Origin: Budorcas taxicolor
Taxonomy: Eukaryota; Chordata; Mammalia; Artiodactyla; Bovidae
Length of the DNA: 64,000 bases
Assembly (NCBI RefSeq): GCF_023091745.1
Contig: NC_068913.1
Location: 16,386,001-16,450,000 of the forward strand
Reading direction: 5' to 3'
Part shown: positions 1 through 10,865 of the stretch, one piece after another
How the letters are laid out: every line of letters starts with the position of its first letter
Numbering within the stretch: position 1 is the first letter of the stretch
Notes under the pieces: model-generated
The model's database searches: none
What the model was told of the DNA's origin: nothing
Seen by the model: only the letters and a program-made list of their open reading frames with translations
Position numbers and translations under genes: made by a program

Positions 1-1150
1 ACAGATACGTGTTTTCTGGGTAGCTTGTGTAACATAATTGTCATGATGATAATGCTACATTCCCTCATCTGGTTCGTTCAAATAATATTTAAGTGTAGAA
101 AAATAGCTTAAGACATAGTATATTTTAATTTTCTGTTAAAATTTGTCTTTCAGAAACAAAGTAGTATTTAATGTAATAATAGTCTGTTTTGGATCGTGGC
201 ATACAACCCAACATTGAAGTGTGAAATTACTGCCAATTTCATATGTGATCTTTAAAATACATTTTTAACTTGATAAAGTTACTCACTTGATCTTTTAATA
301 GATATCTTTGGAGAGTGTCTGAGAATTTTGTGGGTTAATATGGGTTTTTTTCATGCACCTCAGAATATTAAACAGTAATTAGTTAGAAAACATACTGCTC
401 ATTTTATTTTCTTGATAAAATCTCAAAGATTTTCTGAAAAAGATTACATGAAAGTATGATTTGAATGCATCATTTTTCTTAGTTTATGTAATAGTTTTAT
501 TTATTCTTTCTTTTTTAAAATACAGAATTATCCTGTGTTGTAGATAAACAGGTAACAGTAAAAAAAAATTTCTCTATTGGTAAATGAAATAAATTGAGTT
601 TAGGAAAACATGTAGAATTTACAAGCTTTTCATCTACAAAATATGTGGCTGTAGAGTGAAAAAGAAAAAGTGAATTATAAAAATTTTACCATTTTATTTC
701 TAGTATGTTTTTGTGATTTTTCCCCCCTTGTGTAAATGAAATAAAGGGGGGTGGGGTGGTGTGTGGTGGTTATATCAATTTGAAAAGAAAAATGAAAGTA
801 TAATGTTGAATTCTGTGTAGTATTATCTTCCCTTTTTCCTCCCTATTTTCTTGTTTATTATTAAACTAGTTGTTTTTGATGCTTAAAAATTCTGATGGTT
901 AATATGTATTTGATAAGGAAAGAGGATTTTTTTTAATGCCTTTTGAATTTTGTCTTTGATCAGTATATCAGAAATGAAAGCTAATTTATTATATCAATTA
1001 CATATATGCATTTTTGTTTCACTGTATTCTTGCCATCTTTAGCTATTATAGCTAATTTCATTTCCTAGCTAATTTTCTGGTCTCTCCTCCCCTTCAGTGG
1101 CATCAAGTTGTGAATAGGGAGTAGGTAAGGAGGGAGTTGGCTAGTTCCTT
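1..1150. other. AT-rich sequence with no gene seen
   Basis: This stretch is strongly AT-rich with short homopolymer runs and a G-rich/GT patch near 745-770. I find no long open frame, no RNA gene and no repeat I can name. It could be intronic if the exon at 33.8 kb belongs to a gene spanning the left part of the window. Confidence 0.6.
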
Positions 1151-1154
1151 TTTC

Positions 1155-1465
1155 TTAAAAGCTTTATTGTGGTACCATTGATGTATGGTGAGTTGCACAT
1201 ATTAAAAGTTTAAAATGGAGTGAATTTTGGCCTGTGTAGATGCCCGTGATACTATCACCACTACCACAGTAACAAAATACCACCACTCCAAAAAGATTCC
1301 ATGAGCCTTACTTTATTCTGTTCTCTATTGCACCCCTCCCCTTACTCATGGGCCCAAGACAGCACTATTTGTTTCTCTCTCTTTTTTTTTTATATAACTA
1401 GTACTATTCAGTAAGTACTTGTTTTTGTCTGACTCTCATTCACTATACTTATTTTGGGGATTTGT
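1155..1465 (-). repeat. Old L1 3'-end remnant
   Basis: Read on the minus strand this matches the general pattern of an old mammalian L1 3' untranslated region, recognised from the phrase about a terminal poly-A-like tail, ACATA-rich stretches and the ATCACCACTACCACAG-like segment. The L1 appears to continue beyond the SINEs at 1.5-1.9 kb (1945-2075 and 4723-4971). The subfamily cannot be set by eye. Confidence 0.5.
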
Positions 1466-1471
1466 CAGTGT

Positions 1472-1745
1472 TGACAGAGAAGGCAATGGCAACCCTCTCC
1501 AGTACTCTTGCCTGGAAAATCCCATGGTCAGAGGAGCCTGATGGGCTGCAGTCTATGGGGTTGCTAGGAGTCAGACATGACTGAGCGACTGCACTTTCAC
1601 TTTTCCCTTTCATGCATTGGAGAAGGAAATGGCAACCCACTCCAGTGTTCTTGCCTGGAGAGTCCAGGGACGGGGGAGCCTGGTGGGCTGCCGTCTGTGG
1701 GGTTACACAGACTTGGACACAACTGAAGAGATTTAGCAGCAGCAA
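1472..1745 (+). repeat. BovA2-type dimeric SINE
   Basis: Two BovA monomers lie head to tail. Each has the AAGGCAATGGCAACCC / CCTGGAGAATCCCATGG-type blocks, and the unit ends in AGCAGCAGCAAC. A six-base direct repeat CAGTGT at 1466-1471 and 1746-1751 fits a target site duplication. BovA sequences derive from the BovB 3' end and depend on LINE machinery for movement. Confidence 0.85.
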
Positions 1746-1765
1746 CAGTGTCGAAGCTGACTAAT

Positions 1766-1944
1766 GTGCTGTGTGTGCTCAGTCATGTCTGACTCTCTGA
1801 AACCCCATGGACTATAGCTTGCCAGGCTCCTCTGTCCATGGAATTTTCCAGGCAAGAATACTGGGGCAGAGTGACATTTCTTACTCTAAGGGATCTTCCT
1901 GACCTAGGGATTGAACCCCTAGCTGAGTAATAATGCACTGTGTG
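1766..1944 (-). repeat. Bov-tA SINE
   Basis: On the minus strand a tRNA-like head (reverse of the GGGATTGAACCCC B-box region near 1907-1920) is followed by a BovA tail (CAGTCATGTCTGACTC seen in reverse near 1780). It lies back to back with the BovA2 element on the left. Confidence 0.75.
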
Positions 1945-2075
1945 GCCCTAATAGGATTTCTTTAGTCATTTATCCCTTGTTGAACAATTTGGGTTGTTTC
2001 TAATTTGGGTTATTATAAAGAAATCTGCTATGAGCATATGCTCTCAGGTCTTTGTATGGGCATATGCTTTTATTT
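1945..2075 (-). repeat. Old L1 segment, left of BovB insertion
   Basis: Minus-strand old L1 3'-region sequence that resumes after the BovB at 4723-4971. The last 12 bases (ATGCTTTTATTT, 2064-2075) are repeated exactly at 4711-4722, which shows the two parts were once contiguous. Confidence 0.6.
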
Positions 2076-2332
2076 TTCCAGTCCTGTGGCCACTGCTGAG
2101 TTTTCCAAATTTTCTGGCATATTGAGTGCATCACTTTCACAGCATCATCTTTCAGGATTTGAAATAGCTTAACTGGAATTCCATCACCTCCACTAGCTTT
2201 GTCCATAGTGATGCTTTCTAAGGCCCACTTGACTTCACATTCCAGGATGTCTGGCTCTAGGTGAGTGATCACACCATCGTGATTATCTTGGTCGTGAAGA
2301 TCTTTTTTGTACAGTTCTTCTGTGTATTCTTG

Positions 2333-3313
2333 TCACCTCTTCTTAATATCTTCTGCTTCTGTTAGGTCCCTACCATTTCTGTCCTTTATTGAGCCCATCT
2401 TTGCATGAAATGTTCCCTTGGTATCTCTAATTTTCTTGAAGAGATCTCTAGTTTTTCCCAATCTGTTGTTTTCCTCTATTTCTTTGCATTGATCACTGAG
2501 GAAGACTTTCTTATCTCTTCTTGCTATTCTTTGGGACTCTGCATTCAAATGCTTATATCTTTCCTTTTCTTGTTTCCTTTTCGCTTCTCTTCTTTTCACA
2601 GCTATTTGTAAGGCCTTCTCAGACAGCCGTTTTGCTTTTTTGCATTTCTTTTCCATGGGGATGGTCTTGATCCCTGTCTCCTGTACAATGTCACGAACCT
2701 CCATCCGTGGTTCATCAGGCGCTGTATCTATCAGATCTAGTCCCTTAAATCTATTTCTCACTTCCACTGTATAATCATAAGGGATTTGATTTAGGTCATA
2801 CCTGAATGGTCTAGTGGTTTTCCCTTCTTTCTTCAATTTAAGTCTGAATTTGGCAATAAGGAGTTCATGATCTGAGCCACAGTCAGCTCCTGGTCTTGTT
2901 TTTGCTGACTGTATAGAGCTTCTCCATCTTTGGCTGCATAGAATATAATCAATCTGATTTCGGTGTTGACCATCTGGTAATGTCCATGTGTAGAGTCTTC
3001 TCTTGTGTTGTTGAAAGAGGGTGTTTGTTATGACCAGTGCATTTTTTTGGCAAAACTCTATTAGTCTTTGCCCTGCTTCATTCCGCATTCCAAGGCCAAA
3101 TTTGCCTGTTACTCCAGGTGTTTCTTGACTTCCTACTTTTGCATTCCAGTCCCCTATCATGAAAAGGACATCTTTTTTGGATGTTAGTTCTAAAAGGTCT
3201 TGTAGGTCTTCATAGAACTGTTCAACTTCAGCTTCTTCAGCATTACTGGTTGGGGCATACGCTTGGATTACTGTGATATTGAATGGTTTGCCTTGGAAAC
3301 GAAGAGAGACCAT
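2333..3313 (-). pseudogene. BovB endonuclease-region open frame
   Basis: A 326-codon open frame inside the inverted half of the BovB. It covers most of an apurinic/apyrimidinic-type endonuclease domain. Recognisable blocks in order are VIQAYAPTSN, the IGDWNAKVG block, the YTWTLPDGQHRNQIDYIL block and GADCGSDHELLIAKFR, whose Ser-Asp-His belongs to the C-terminal catalytic motif of this nuclease fold. The frame then runs into the lysine/arginine-rich linker toward the reverse transcriptase. The N-terminal part of the domain is lost to truncation, and the reverse transcriptase now lies on the opposite strand, so no functional protein is expected. In an intact element the protein nicks target DNA and primes reverse transcription. 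Confidence 0.8.
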
Positions 3314-3506
3314 TCTGTCGTTTTTGAGATTGCATCCAAGTACTGCATTTCAGATTCTTTTGTTGACCATGATGGCTACTCCATTTCTTCTAAGGGATTC
3401 TAAGGACTGGTAAAAGTCAGTTTTCATTCCAATCCCAAAGAAAGACAATGCCAAAGAATGGTCAAACTACCACACAATTGCGCTCATCTCACACGCTAGT
3501 GAAATA

Positions 3507-4376
3507 ATGCTCAAAATTCTCCAAGCCAGGCTTCAGCAGTACGTGAACCGTGAACTTCTAGATGTTCAAGCTGGTTTTAGAAAAGGCAGAGGAAGCAGAG
3601 ATCAAATTGCCAACATCTGCTGGATCATGGAAAAAGCAAGAGAGTTCCAGAAAAACATCTATTTCTGCTTTATTGACTATGCTAAAGCCTTTGACTGTGT
3701 AGATCACAATCAGCTGTGAGAAATTCTGAAAGAGATGGGAATACCAGAGGACCTGACCTGCCTCTTGAGAAACCTGTATGCAGGTCAGGAAGCAACAGTT
3801 AGAACTGGACATGGAACAACAGACTGGTTCCAAATAGGAAAAGGAGTATGTCAAGGCTGTATATTGTCACCCTGCTTATTTAACTTATATGCAGAGTACA
3901 TCATGATAAACCCTGGACTGGAAGAAGCACAAGCAGGATCAAGATTGCCGGGAGAAATATCAATAACCTCAGATATGCAGATGGCACCACCCTTATGGCA
4001 GAAAGTGAAGAGGAACTAAAGAGCCTGTTGATGAAAGTGAAAGAGGAGAGTGGAAAAATTTGGCTTAAAGCTCAACATTCAGAAAACGAAGGTCATGGCA
4101 TCCGGTCCCATCACTTCATGGGAAATAGATGGAGAAACAGTGGAAACAGTGTCAGACTTTATTTTGAGGGGTTCCAAAATCACTGCAGATGGTGATTGCA
4201 GCCATGAAATTAAAAGACGCTTACTCCTTGGAAGGAAAGTTATGACCCACCTAGACAGCATATTCAAAAGCAGAGACGTTACTTTGCCGACTAAGGTCCG
4301 TCTAGTGAAGGCGATGATTTTTCTTGTGGTCATGTATGGATGTGAGAGTTGGAGTGTGAAGAAAGCTGAGCGCTGA
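3507..4376 (+). pseudogene. BovB reverse transcriptase remnant
   Basis: Overlapping plus-strand frames carry BovB reverse transcriptase blocks. The order is VQAGFRKGRGSRDQIANICW, FIDYAKAFDCVDH (catalytic motif A, Asp present), the LLRNLYAGQEATVRTGHGTTDWFQIGKG block and the C-terminal region through WSVKKAER. An early stop interrupts motif A's helix (TGA at 3717-3719). The YADD catalytic motif is disrupted: the frame around 3971-3990 reads DMQM instead of ADD because of a frame change. This is a dead reverse transcriptase fragment. Confidence 0.75.
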
Positions 4377-4722
4377 AGAATTCATGCTTTTGAACTGTGG
4401 TGTTGGAGAAGACACTTGAGAGTCCCTTGGACTGCAAGGAGATCCAACCAGTCCATTTTGAAGATCAGCCGTGGGATTTCTTTGGAAGGAATGATGCTAA
4501 AGCTGAAGAGTTAACTCATTGGAAAAGATGCTGATGCTGGGAGGGATTGGGGGCAGGAGGAGAAGGGGATGACAGAGGATGAGATGGCTGGATGGCATCA
4601 CTGACTCGATGGACGTGAGTCTCAGAGAACTCTGGGAGTTGGTGATGGACAGAGAGGCCTGGTGTGCTGCGATTCATGGGATCACAAAGAGTCGGAACTG
4701 AACTGAACTGATGCTTTTATTT

Positions 4723-4971
4723 CTCTTGAGTAAATATCTAAGACTGAAATAGCTGGGTCATTTTTTTCTTTCATATTTTAAGAAACTGCCCTACTGTTTT
4801 CCAAATTGGCTGTACCATTTTACGTTGTCACCAGCTGTTTTTGAGAGTTTTAGTTTCTCTGCATCCTTAGGAACACTTCATATGGTAAGTCCTTTTAATT
4901 TTAGCCATTCTATAGGTGTGTTAATACGGCTCCCTGTGGTTTTAATTTGCATTTCTTTAAATTTTTTTAAA
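4723..4971 (-). repeat. Old L1 segment, right of BovB insertion
   Basis: This continues the L1 sequence interrupted at 2075. Typical reversed L1 3'-region wording is seen, including the GGGTCATTTTTTTC and CTGCCCTACTGTTTTCC segments. It ends where a tRNA-derived SINE begins. Confidence 0.55.
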
Positions 4972-5190
4972 GGAATTTGTGGCTGCACTGGTCTTTGGCA
5001 CTGCACCCAGGCTTTCTCCAGTGGTGGTGCAGCTGCGGCTTGCTGTGGTGCGTTTGGGCTTCTCATTGCAGTGGTTTCTTTTGCTGCAGAGCACAGGCTC
5101 CAGAGCTCGTGGTCTTCAGTAATTGTGGCGCATAGGCTTAGTTGCTCTGACCACTGGAAGTTGCTCTGACCACCAAGGAAGTTCTGCATT
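4972..5190 (-). repeat. CHR-type tRNA-Glu SINE
   Basis: Reverse-strand match by eye to the cetartiodactyl CHR class: a GTGGCTGCACTGG start, repeated GGGCTTCTCATTGCAGTGG and CTTAGTTGCTCTG blocks, and an imperfect end with a local duplication of TTGCTCTGACCA. It differs clearly from Bov-tA elements. Confidence 0.65.
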
Positions 5191-5199
5191 TTCTTGATA

Positions 5200-5465
5200 A
5201 CTACTAAAGCTGAAACTCTAGTACTTTGGCCACCTCATGCGAAGAGTTGACTCATTGGAAAAGACTCTGATGCTGGGAGGGATTGGGGCCAGGAGGAGAA
5301 GGGAACGACAAAGGATGAGATGGCTGGGTGGCATCACTGACTCGATGGACACGAGTCTGAGTGAACTCTGGGAGTTGGTGATGGACAGGGAGGCCTGGCG
5401 TGCTGCGATTCATGGGATCACAAAGAGTCGGACACAACTGAGCGACTGAACTAAACTGAATGATT
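5200..5465 (+). mobile_element. BovB 3'-end fragment
   Basis: The last ~265 bp of BovB, 5'-truncated. It starts in the block encoding the C-terminal RRADSLEKTLMLGGIG-like region and ends in the ACACAACTGAGCGACTGAACT tail shared with BovA SINEs. It is inserted in L1-derived sequence. Confidence 0.8.
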
Positions 5466-5540
5466 TTGAGCATCTTTTCATGTGTTTATTGTGATCCCTA
5501 TATTTTTGGTGAAGTATCTGTTCAAATTTTTTGCCTTCTT

Positions 5541-7450
5541 TCACTCCTTTTAAAATTGAAGTATTGTTAACTTACAGTATTGTGTTAGTTCAGGTATATA
5601 GCACAGTGATTCCGTTATATATATTCTTTTTTAGATTATTTTCCCCTTGTAGGTTATTACAACATCTTGAATATCATTGCCTGTGTTACATAATAAATCC
5701 TTGCTGCTTATCTGTTTCGTATAGAATACTGTATATCTATTAATCCCATAGTGCTATTTATCCCTGCCCACCATCTGCTTTGGTAACCATACATTTGTTT
5801 TCTATGTCTGTGAGTCTGTTTGTGTTTTGTAAATAGACTAATTTGTGTTAATTTTTTTAGATTTCACATGTAAGTGATAATCATAACAATACTTGTCTTT
5901 GTCTAACTTCACTCAGGATATACACTAGGTTTATCCATGTTGCTGAAAATGGCGCTCTTCTTTTTTGTGGCTAATATTCTATTGTAGATATGTACCACGT
6001 CATCTTTATTCATTCATCTATTGATGGACACTTCAGTTGCTTCCATGTCTTGGCTGTTGTAAACAGTGCTGCTATGAACATTGGAGTGTATGTATCTTTT
6101 CAAGTTAGAGTTTTTGTCCTTTCAGGATATATGCCTAGGGGTGGAATTACTAGATCATATGGTAGCTCGATTTTTAGTTTTTTAAGGAACCTCCATACTG
6201 TTCTCCATAGGGGGGGACTGTACCAATTTACATTCCCACCAGCTGTCGCAGAGAGTTGCTTTCCAGCACACCCTCTCCAGCATTTATTGTTTGTAGAGTC
6301 TTTGATGATGACCATTCTGATCTGTGTGAAGTGATACCTCATTGTGGTTTTGATTTTCATCTCTAATAATTGTCGATGTTGAGCATCTTTTCATGTGCCT
6401 GTTGGCCAGCTTCTTTGGCGAAATGTCTGTTTAGGTCTTTTGTCCATTTTTTGATTGGGTGCTTTGTTTTTCTGGTACTGAGTTGTATGAGCTATTTGTC
6501 AATTAACCCTTGTCAGTCTCAAGGGTTTCTTTGAATTGCTTGTCTCTTTGTTGAATTGGTTGTCTCTTTATTGAGTTATTAGCATAAGTCCTTTGTCAGA
6601 TATGCTTTGATAAATATATTCATCCAACCTATGCCTTGCCTTTTCATTTTTCTAACAGTGTCTTTAGAAAAGCAAATGCTTAAAATGTTTACTAAATCCA
6701 GTCTACCAATTTTTTTCTATATGGATTTTCTAGTGTCATGTTTAAGAAAGTTTTGTATACCTGAAGGTCACAAAAATCTTTCCTTGATTTTTTTTTTTCC
6801 CTAGAGGTTTTAACTTTTGGATATGTGATCAATTTTGAGTTAATTTTTGTTAATTGTGTACTGTATGGATTGAGTTTCACTTTTTTGCATATGAATCTCC
6901 AGTTGTCCTAGTACATTTTATTGGAAAGATGATCCTTTTTCCACTGAGTTGTTTTTGTACCTTATAAAAAGCCATTTGGCTGTGGGGGCTAGACCTGGGT
7001 TCTCTGGTACATTTTGTTCTTTGTGTCTGCCTTGTTTTACAAGTACCACACTATCTGGATTATTGTAGTTTTACAGTAAAATCTTTAAATCAAGTAAGCA
7101 AATCTTTCAGCTTTGTTATTGTTTTCCAAAACTGTACTCTTCTAGTTCCTTTGGCTTTACATAGATGTTTTAGAATCAACATGTCAGTTCCTGTACAAAC
7201 ATCATGCTGTTGTTCTGATTGTGACTACACTGAATCTGTGAATCAGTTTGGGCAGAATTGACATAGGTTTATTTTAATTTTGCTGTGCATTTTGATTCTG
7301 ACTCCTTTTTCCTGAGTGCCCATATTTATCCTAATAGTTTTAGTCAGTTTTTAAAAGTTTTGTTAATAACTGTTATATGCAAATAATTTTCCTCTTTCCC
7401 AGGAGTTTTATCCCACTTATTTTATATCTTACTGAGTTGCCCATACATCT
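5541..7450 (-). mobile_element. L1 LINE, 3' part
   Basis: Minus-strand artiodactyl L1. It starts at its 3' untranslated region (reverse of the TTGAAGTATTGTTAACTTAC and CTTGCTGCTTATCTG blocks). It runs back through the C-terminal ORF2 region at about 6000-6400 and further ORF2 sequence to about 7.4 kb. The 5' part is missing. It appears to be inserted in the older L1 remnant on its left. Confidence 0.8.
6100..6360 (-). pseudogene. L1 ORF2 C-terminal remnant
   Basis: An 86-codon frame reading through the conserved C-terminal part of L1 ORF2 protein: KIKTTMRYHFTQIRM, then STNNKCWRGC and WRTVWRFLKKLKIELPY. This region lies after the reverse transcriptase and includes the cysteine-rich area; the second half of the Cys motif is altered (GCAGKQL). 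No upstream reverse transcriptase frame is intact, so this is a fossil coding fragment. Confidence 0.8.
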
Positions 7451-8155
7451 CATTTTGACTTGAGTTTTCTCCTAAATAGAAGTCAAAAAGATTTGTGTTT
7501 TTTAATAGATAGTATTTTTGTTAAATCCTTTCATCAGATAGATAATTGACAACTGAAGTAAGCATTTAATGAAAGAAAAATGCAGAATCAGGAAAGAATA
7601 GTGTCTCTTCTCTGAGGCAAGGTGGAATCTTCATTTCAGAGTTTCTAATCATAGTGATGTGTTTGCAGGTGTGTTCTTTGAGATCTTTTTAATCTCTTCA
7701 TTAGAGAGGTTCTGTAGACATGTTTTTGGAACATTGTATTAAGCAATTTTATAGTTTTTATTACTATTATTTTTTTACTTTGGTACTTTTCAAACCCTTA
7801 ATAATGGCATGTAATGTGCAGCATTTTCCAGATACATCTAAACAGAGAATTCTGTTTTCTAAGGAAGAGTGGTATTAGAGATCCATGGAAGACACTTTGG
7901 GAAAGAGTGTAATTGATGGTGCAAAACCAGTGTTAGGTGGAACTACTGGCACCTGAGCAGAACTGAGGCATGGCACAGGTAGTATTCTGTTCATCTCTGC
8001 CTTGCACTTGCACTTTTTAAAAGCCAGTTTTGTTTAATACTTGCCTTAACAAAACAGTAAACATTAACAATTTTATTAAACCCTGACCTTTGAGTACATG
8101 TCTTTTTAATTTTCTCTGTAAAGAAATGGGAAGCACTCATGAAGCAGTTTGGTTT
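7451..8155. other. No gene seen
   Basis: AT-rich sequence between the L1 and the solo LTR. No long frame, RNA gene or nameable repeat. The last four bases (GTTT, 8152-8155) form the left target duplication of the solo LTR. Confidence 0.5.
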
Positions 8156-8622
8156 TGTTAGGTGGTTAGAATAGAAAAAAGGAGTCCAGAATGGTGGTGG
8201 CTAAAAGACAAGGAAGGGAAAAGCCCGCGAAAATAGAACAAAGGAAGGTCCGAGGACCGGAGTGAGGACCTCAGGTAGAACAAACGGCACTCCTGGCTAG
8301 CCGAACTTACACAGGGCGGGCCCGGGGGAGGAAAACCACATAAAAGAGGGGCCCAAGGGGTGGAGCGCTCCCTCTCTTCTCTTTGGGTTGGCATGCCCTT
8401 GTGCCTCAAGGATGTATTTCCCTGCTATTTTCTAAATAAAACTGAGCTGTAATACAGAGTTGTAACACTGATCTGTCTACGAGCTATAACACAGTCTATT
8501 CAAGACCCCAGAGCTATAACACGGTCTGTCTGAGAACTGTGACACGCTGAGGGCTTTAATGTCCGTCACTTTAAATTTTTGTTGAGACGAAATAGAACCG
8601 AGAAGATTACACTTGCCTGACA
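8156..8622 (+). mobile_element. Solo LTR of an endogenous retrovirus
   Basis: A 467-bp unit starts TGTTAGG and ends TGACA, the TG...CA boundaries of a retroviral LTR. It is flanked by GTTT on both sides (8152-8155 and 8623-8626), the 4-bp duplication usual for gammaretrovirus-like integrases. Inside are a TATA-like ACATAAAAG (about 8338-8346), a polyadenylation signal AATAAA (8435-8440) and a GC-rich promoter-proximal part. No internal retroviral sequence adjoins it, so the provirus was lost by LTR-LTR recombination. It starts with the same TGTTAGG as the provirus at 51.6-59.9 kb but is otherwise a different LTR family. Confidence 0.85.
8440..8560 (+). repeat. Imperfect subrepeats in solo LTR
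   Basis: Three to four degenerate units of about 25-35 bp, each resembling GAGCTATAACACGGTCTGTC, lie just after the AATAAA in the R/U5 part of the solo LTR. They look like internal tandem amplification. Confidence 0.65.
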
Positions 8623-9002
8623 GTTTCATACCAAAGTATCATGATTGTCATGAGTAAAAGCATTTGTGCATATATTTGAATTGCATGTCAGTCACTTTTT
8701 AACTTGTGCAACATTTTTATCTAAAAAATACAACTGGCAAATAATCATTATTCAAACTTAGGTATTTGCATTTTCTCAAAAACTAGTGGAATCATGGAAA
8801 ATAACTGACATTTACTGCCAAAGATAAAATTTGAGCTTTCAAGGAAAAAGATTAGGACTTTTTTTTAGCTTATATTTACCATTGTAAGCTTGACAGTTCC
8901 CACACTTAAAGATTTCTCTCATTTTTATCAGCGGTGATATTAACAAGTATAAATTATATTGTATAATGTCAGGATTTGAGAGATCAGCATAACCCAGTGA
9001 GC

Positions 9003-9624
9003 CAATGGTTTTCAAATGACCAATGCATGATATTAGAGAATTATGTATGGATTAAAAAATTTATTCAGAAGGTGAAATACAGCAATGAGTTTTTATGCAA
9101 TAGAGTAAAAAATGTTCATTGATGTGATATATTGCAACTAACATTTCAGAAACTGGCATTGTCCAGTGTAGTGTCAAGAAATTCTATCTTCAGTTATCAG
9201 AAAAAAGTATTAAAATACTCCCTTTTCCAATCCTTATGTCAGTGTGAGGTGCTCTTTATATATACTTCAACCAAAATTATGTGTATCCCAACAGATAAGC
9301 GAATCCAGCTGTCTTTTAATAAGCCAGACATTGTATTTGCAGAACTAGAAAACAGTGCCATTCTTCTAAGAAGTTTTTTCTTTTTGAAAATTTTTAAAAA
9401 TAAAAATGTGCTGTTACTTTGGGAGTATATTTGTCAAGCTTATGAAGTCATGGATAATACCTATATTATTTTTAATGAATTAATTTAAAATCTGTTTTAA
9501 TTTCTAATACAATAAATATTGATAAATGTTTAAATAAAATAGGTAAAATCCACGTAACAAAAACTCTTCGCTTTTTTAGGAGCGTACAAAGGAATTCTGA
9601 GACCAAAACATTTGAGAACCACTG
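9003..9624. mobile_element. Possible non-autonomous hAT-like DNA element
   Basis: The ends are inverted repeats of about 16 bp: CCAATGGTTTTCAAATG at 9002-9018 and CATTTGAGAACCACTGA at 9609-9625, with two mismatches. The AGTGGTTCTCAA-type terminus is shared by several mammalian hAT-Charlie elements. The 590-bp interior has one open frame (9132-9488) with no recognisable domain, which I do not call a gene. I could not fix the 8-bp target duplication, so the family is uncertain. Confidence 0.5.
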
Positions 9625-9629
9625 AGCGG

Positions 9630-10380
9630 AGAAGGCAACCTTTGAAAATGTCATCAGTAAGAAATAGGATATTTAAGGGTAGTATCACTGTTTCCATAAA
9701 GGGAAAATATCAAAATCTTATATTATGAGTTCTTTAAAAAAACTAGAGTGTATTTGAAGATTAGACATTTGACATTGTACCTGGAAGAGTAGTTTCTAGT
9801 AGATGTTTGGACAGCAGTCATTTATTCATCTTTAAGATGATAATTACTGAACAGTTTTTTTTTTTTTTTTTAATCCAGGCACCATGTAAGATCAAGGAAA
9901 TTCAGTAGTGAGAAAGACAGATGTGTTCCTATTTTTTGTGGATTTTTTCATTTCAGTGGGGGAAGTAAAATAATATATTAGGGTTAGTGCCAAGCAGGAA
10001 ATTTAGTGTACTGAGAAAGAGCGTAATGGTTCCATAAGGTGAATAAGGAAGCCCTTTCTGAGGAAGTGACATTTAAGCTGTGACCTGAGGGAGAGGCAGC
10101 AGCCAGTTACAAGAAGAGCATTTCAAGCAAGAGTACTCCCAAAGACGCATGACCACCAAGAGGATCCTATAGTATTTTGCAGCCTGGATACAAACACCTT
10201 TAAAAAAATAGTTTGTCATTTAATTCTCACAGTGGTATTGTACAGTACACATTTGGTGGGTCTAATAAGAATGTCCAGTTAATTGGACTGCTTGGTAACA
10301 TTTTAAAATCATTCTTCAATATCCTGTGTTAATGGGTCACAGTATTACTGGTTGATTTTATTATCTATAACATAATTGAA
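9630..10380. other. No gene seen
   Basis: Unassigned unique-looking sequence with poly-T and poly-A runs (for example 9856-9872). No coding or RNA signal was seen. Confidence 0.5.
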
Positions 10381-10393
10381 TATTGTAAAACTT

Positions 10394-10602
10394 CGTTGTT
10401 GTTTAGTTGCTAAGTTGTGTCCAACTCTTCTACCCTATGGACTATATCCCTCCAGGCTCCTCTGTCCTTGGGATTCTCCAGGCAAGAACACTGGAGTGGG
10501 TTGCCATTTCCTTCTCCAGGGGATCTTCCCGACCCAGGGACAGAACCACATCTCCTGCGTTAACAGGAGGATTCTTTAGTGCTGAACCACCAGGGAAGCC
10601 CC
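10394..10602 (-). repeat. Bov-tA SINE with 13-bp duplication
   Basis: A full Bov-tA in reverse. The tRNA-derived head lies at the right (GAACCACCAGGGAAGCCCC) and the BovA part at the left (TAGTTGCTAAGTTGTGTCC). Exact 13-bp repeats TATTGTAAAACTT at 10381-10393 and 10603-10615 define the insertion. Confidence 0.9.
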
Positions 10603-10763
10603 TATTGTAAAACTTAGGCAAATTATATAAAGTTACAAAAAGAATAAAGTTACTATATAAAGCATAAAATGTACATATAATCCATTTAATTTCATAGTTC
10701 TCTAAATGATCAGTAAAATGATCATCAAATTACTTTTATGAATGTATTTTTCGGTGGTGGGGG

Positions 10764-10830
10764 GCTTCCCTAGTGTCTCAGACAGTAAAGAATCTGCCTG
10801 CAATGCAGGAGACCTAGGTTTGATCATCAT
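10764..10830 (+). repeat. Bov-tA head fragment between duplicated flanks
   Basis: Only the tRNA-derived head is present (GGCTTCCCTAGTGTCTCAG through GAGACCTAGGTTTGATC). The flanks repeat imperfectly: ATGAATGTATTTTTCGGTGGTG at about 10739-10760 and ATGAATATATTTTTAGGTGGTG at about 10842-10863. The duplicated flank is longer than usual for a SINE target duplication. Confidence 0.65.
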
Positions 10831-10865
10831 CAAAGCACTTTAATGAATATATTTTTAGGTGGTGA

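Larger units (their letters stand above)
2076..4710. mobile_element. BovB (RTE) LINE with inverted 5' half
   Basis: The left part (about 2076-3405) is BovB in minus orientation and carries the endonuclease region. The right part (about 3407-4710) is BovB in plus orientation and carries the reverse transcriptase and 3' end. The two parts meet at the same point of the element: a short GGACTGG...GTCAG stretch is found at both inner edges. Perfect 12-bp direct repeats ATGCTTTTATTT at 2064-2075 and 4711-4722 bracket the whole unit. So this was one insertion event with 5' inversion, as known for LINE twin priming, rather than two insertions. The element is 5'-truncated. Confidence 0.9.

Noticed and set aside
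1449..1745. 98-codon minus frame
   Set aside because: It is a reverse reading of a BovA2 SINE. The same applies to most 60-110-codon frames at 10.4, 17.8, 24.3, 26.3, 32.3-32.9, 50.1-50.9, 61.7 and 63.0 kb.
8156..8622. Solo LTR as a relic of the same family as the 51.6-kb provirus
   Set aside because: Only the first seven bases agree; length, TATA region and poly(A) surroundings differ.
9132..9488. 118-codon plus-strand frame
   Set aside because: Lies within a probable DNA element; AT-driven composition rich in Phe, Lys, Ile; no domain recognised.
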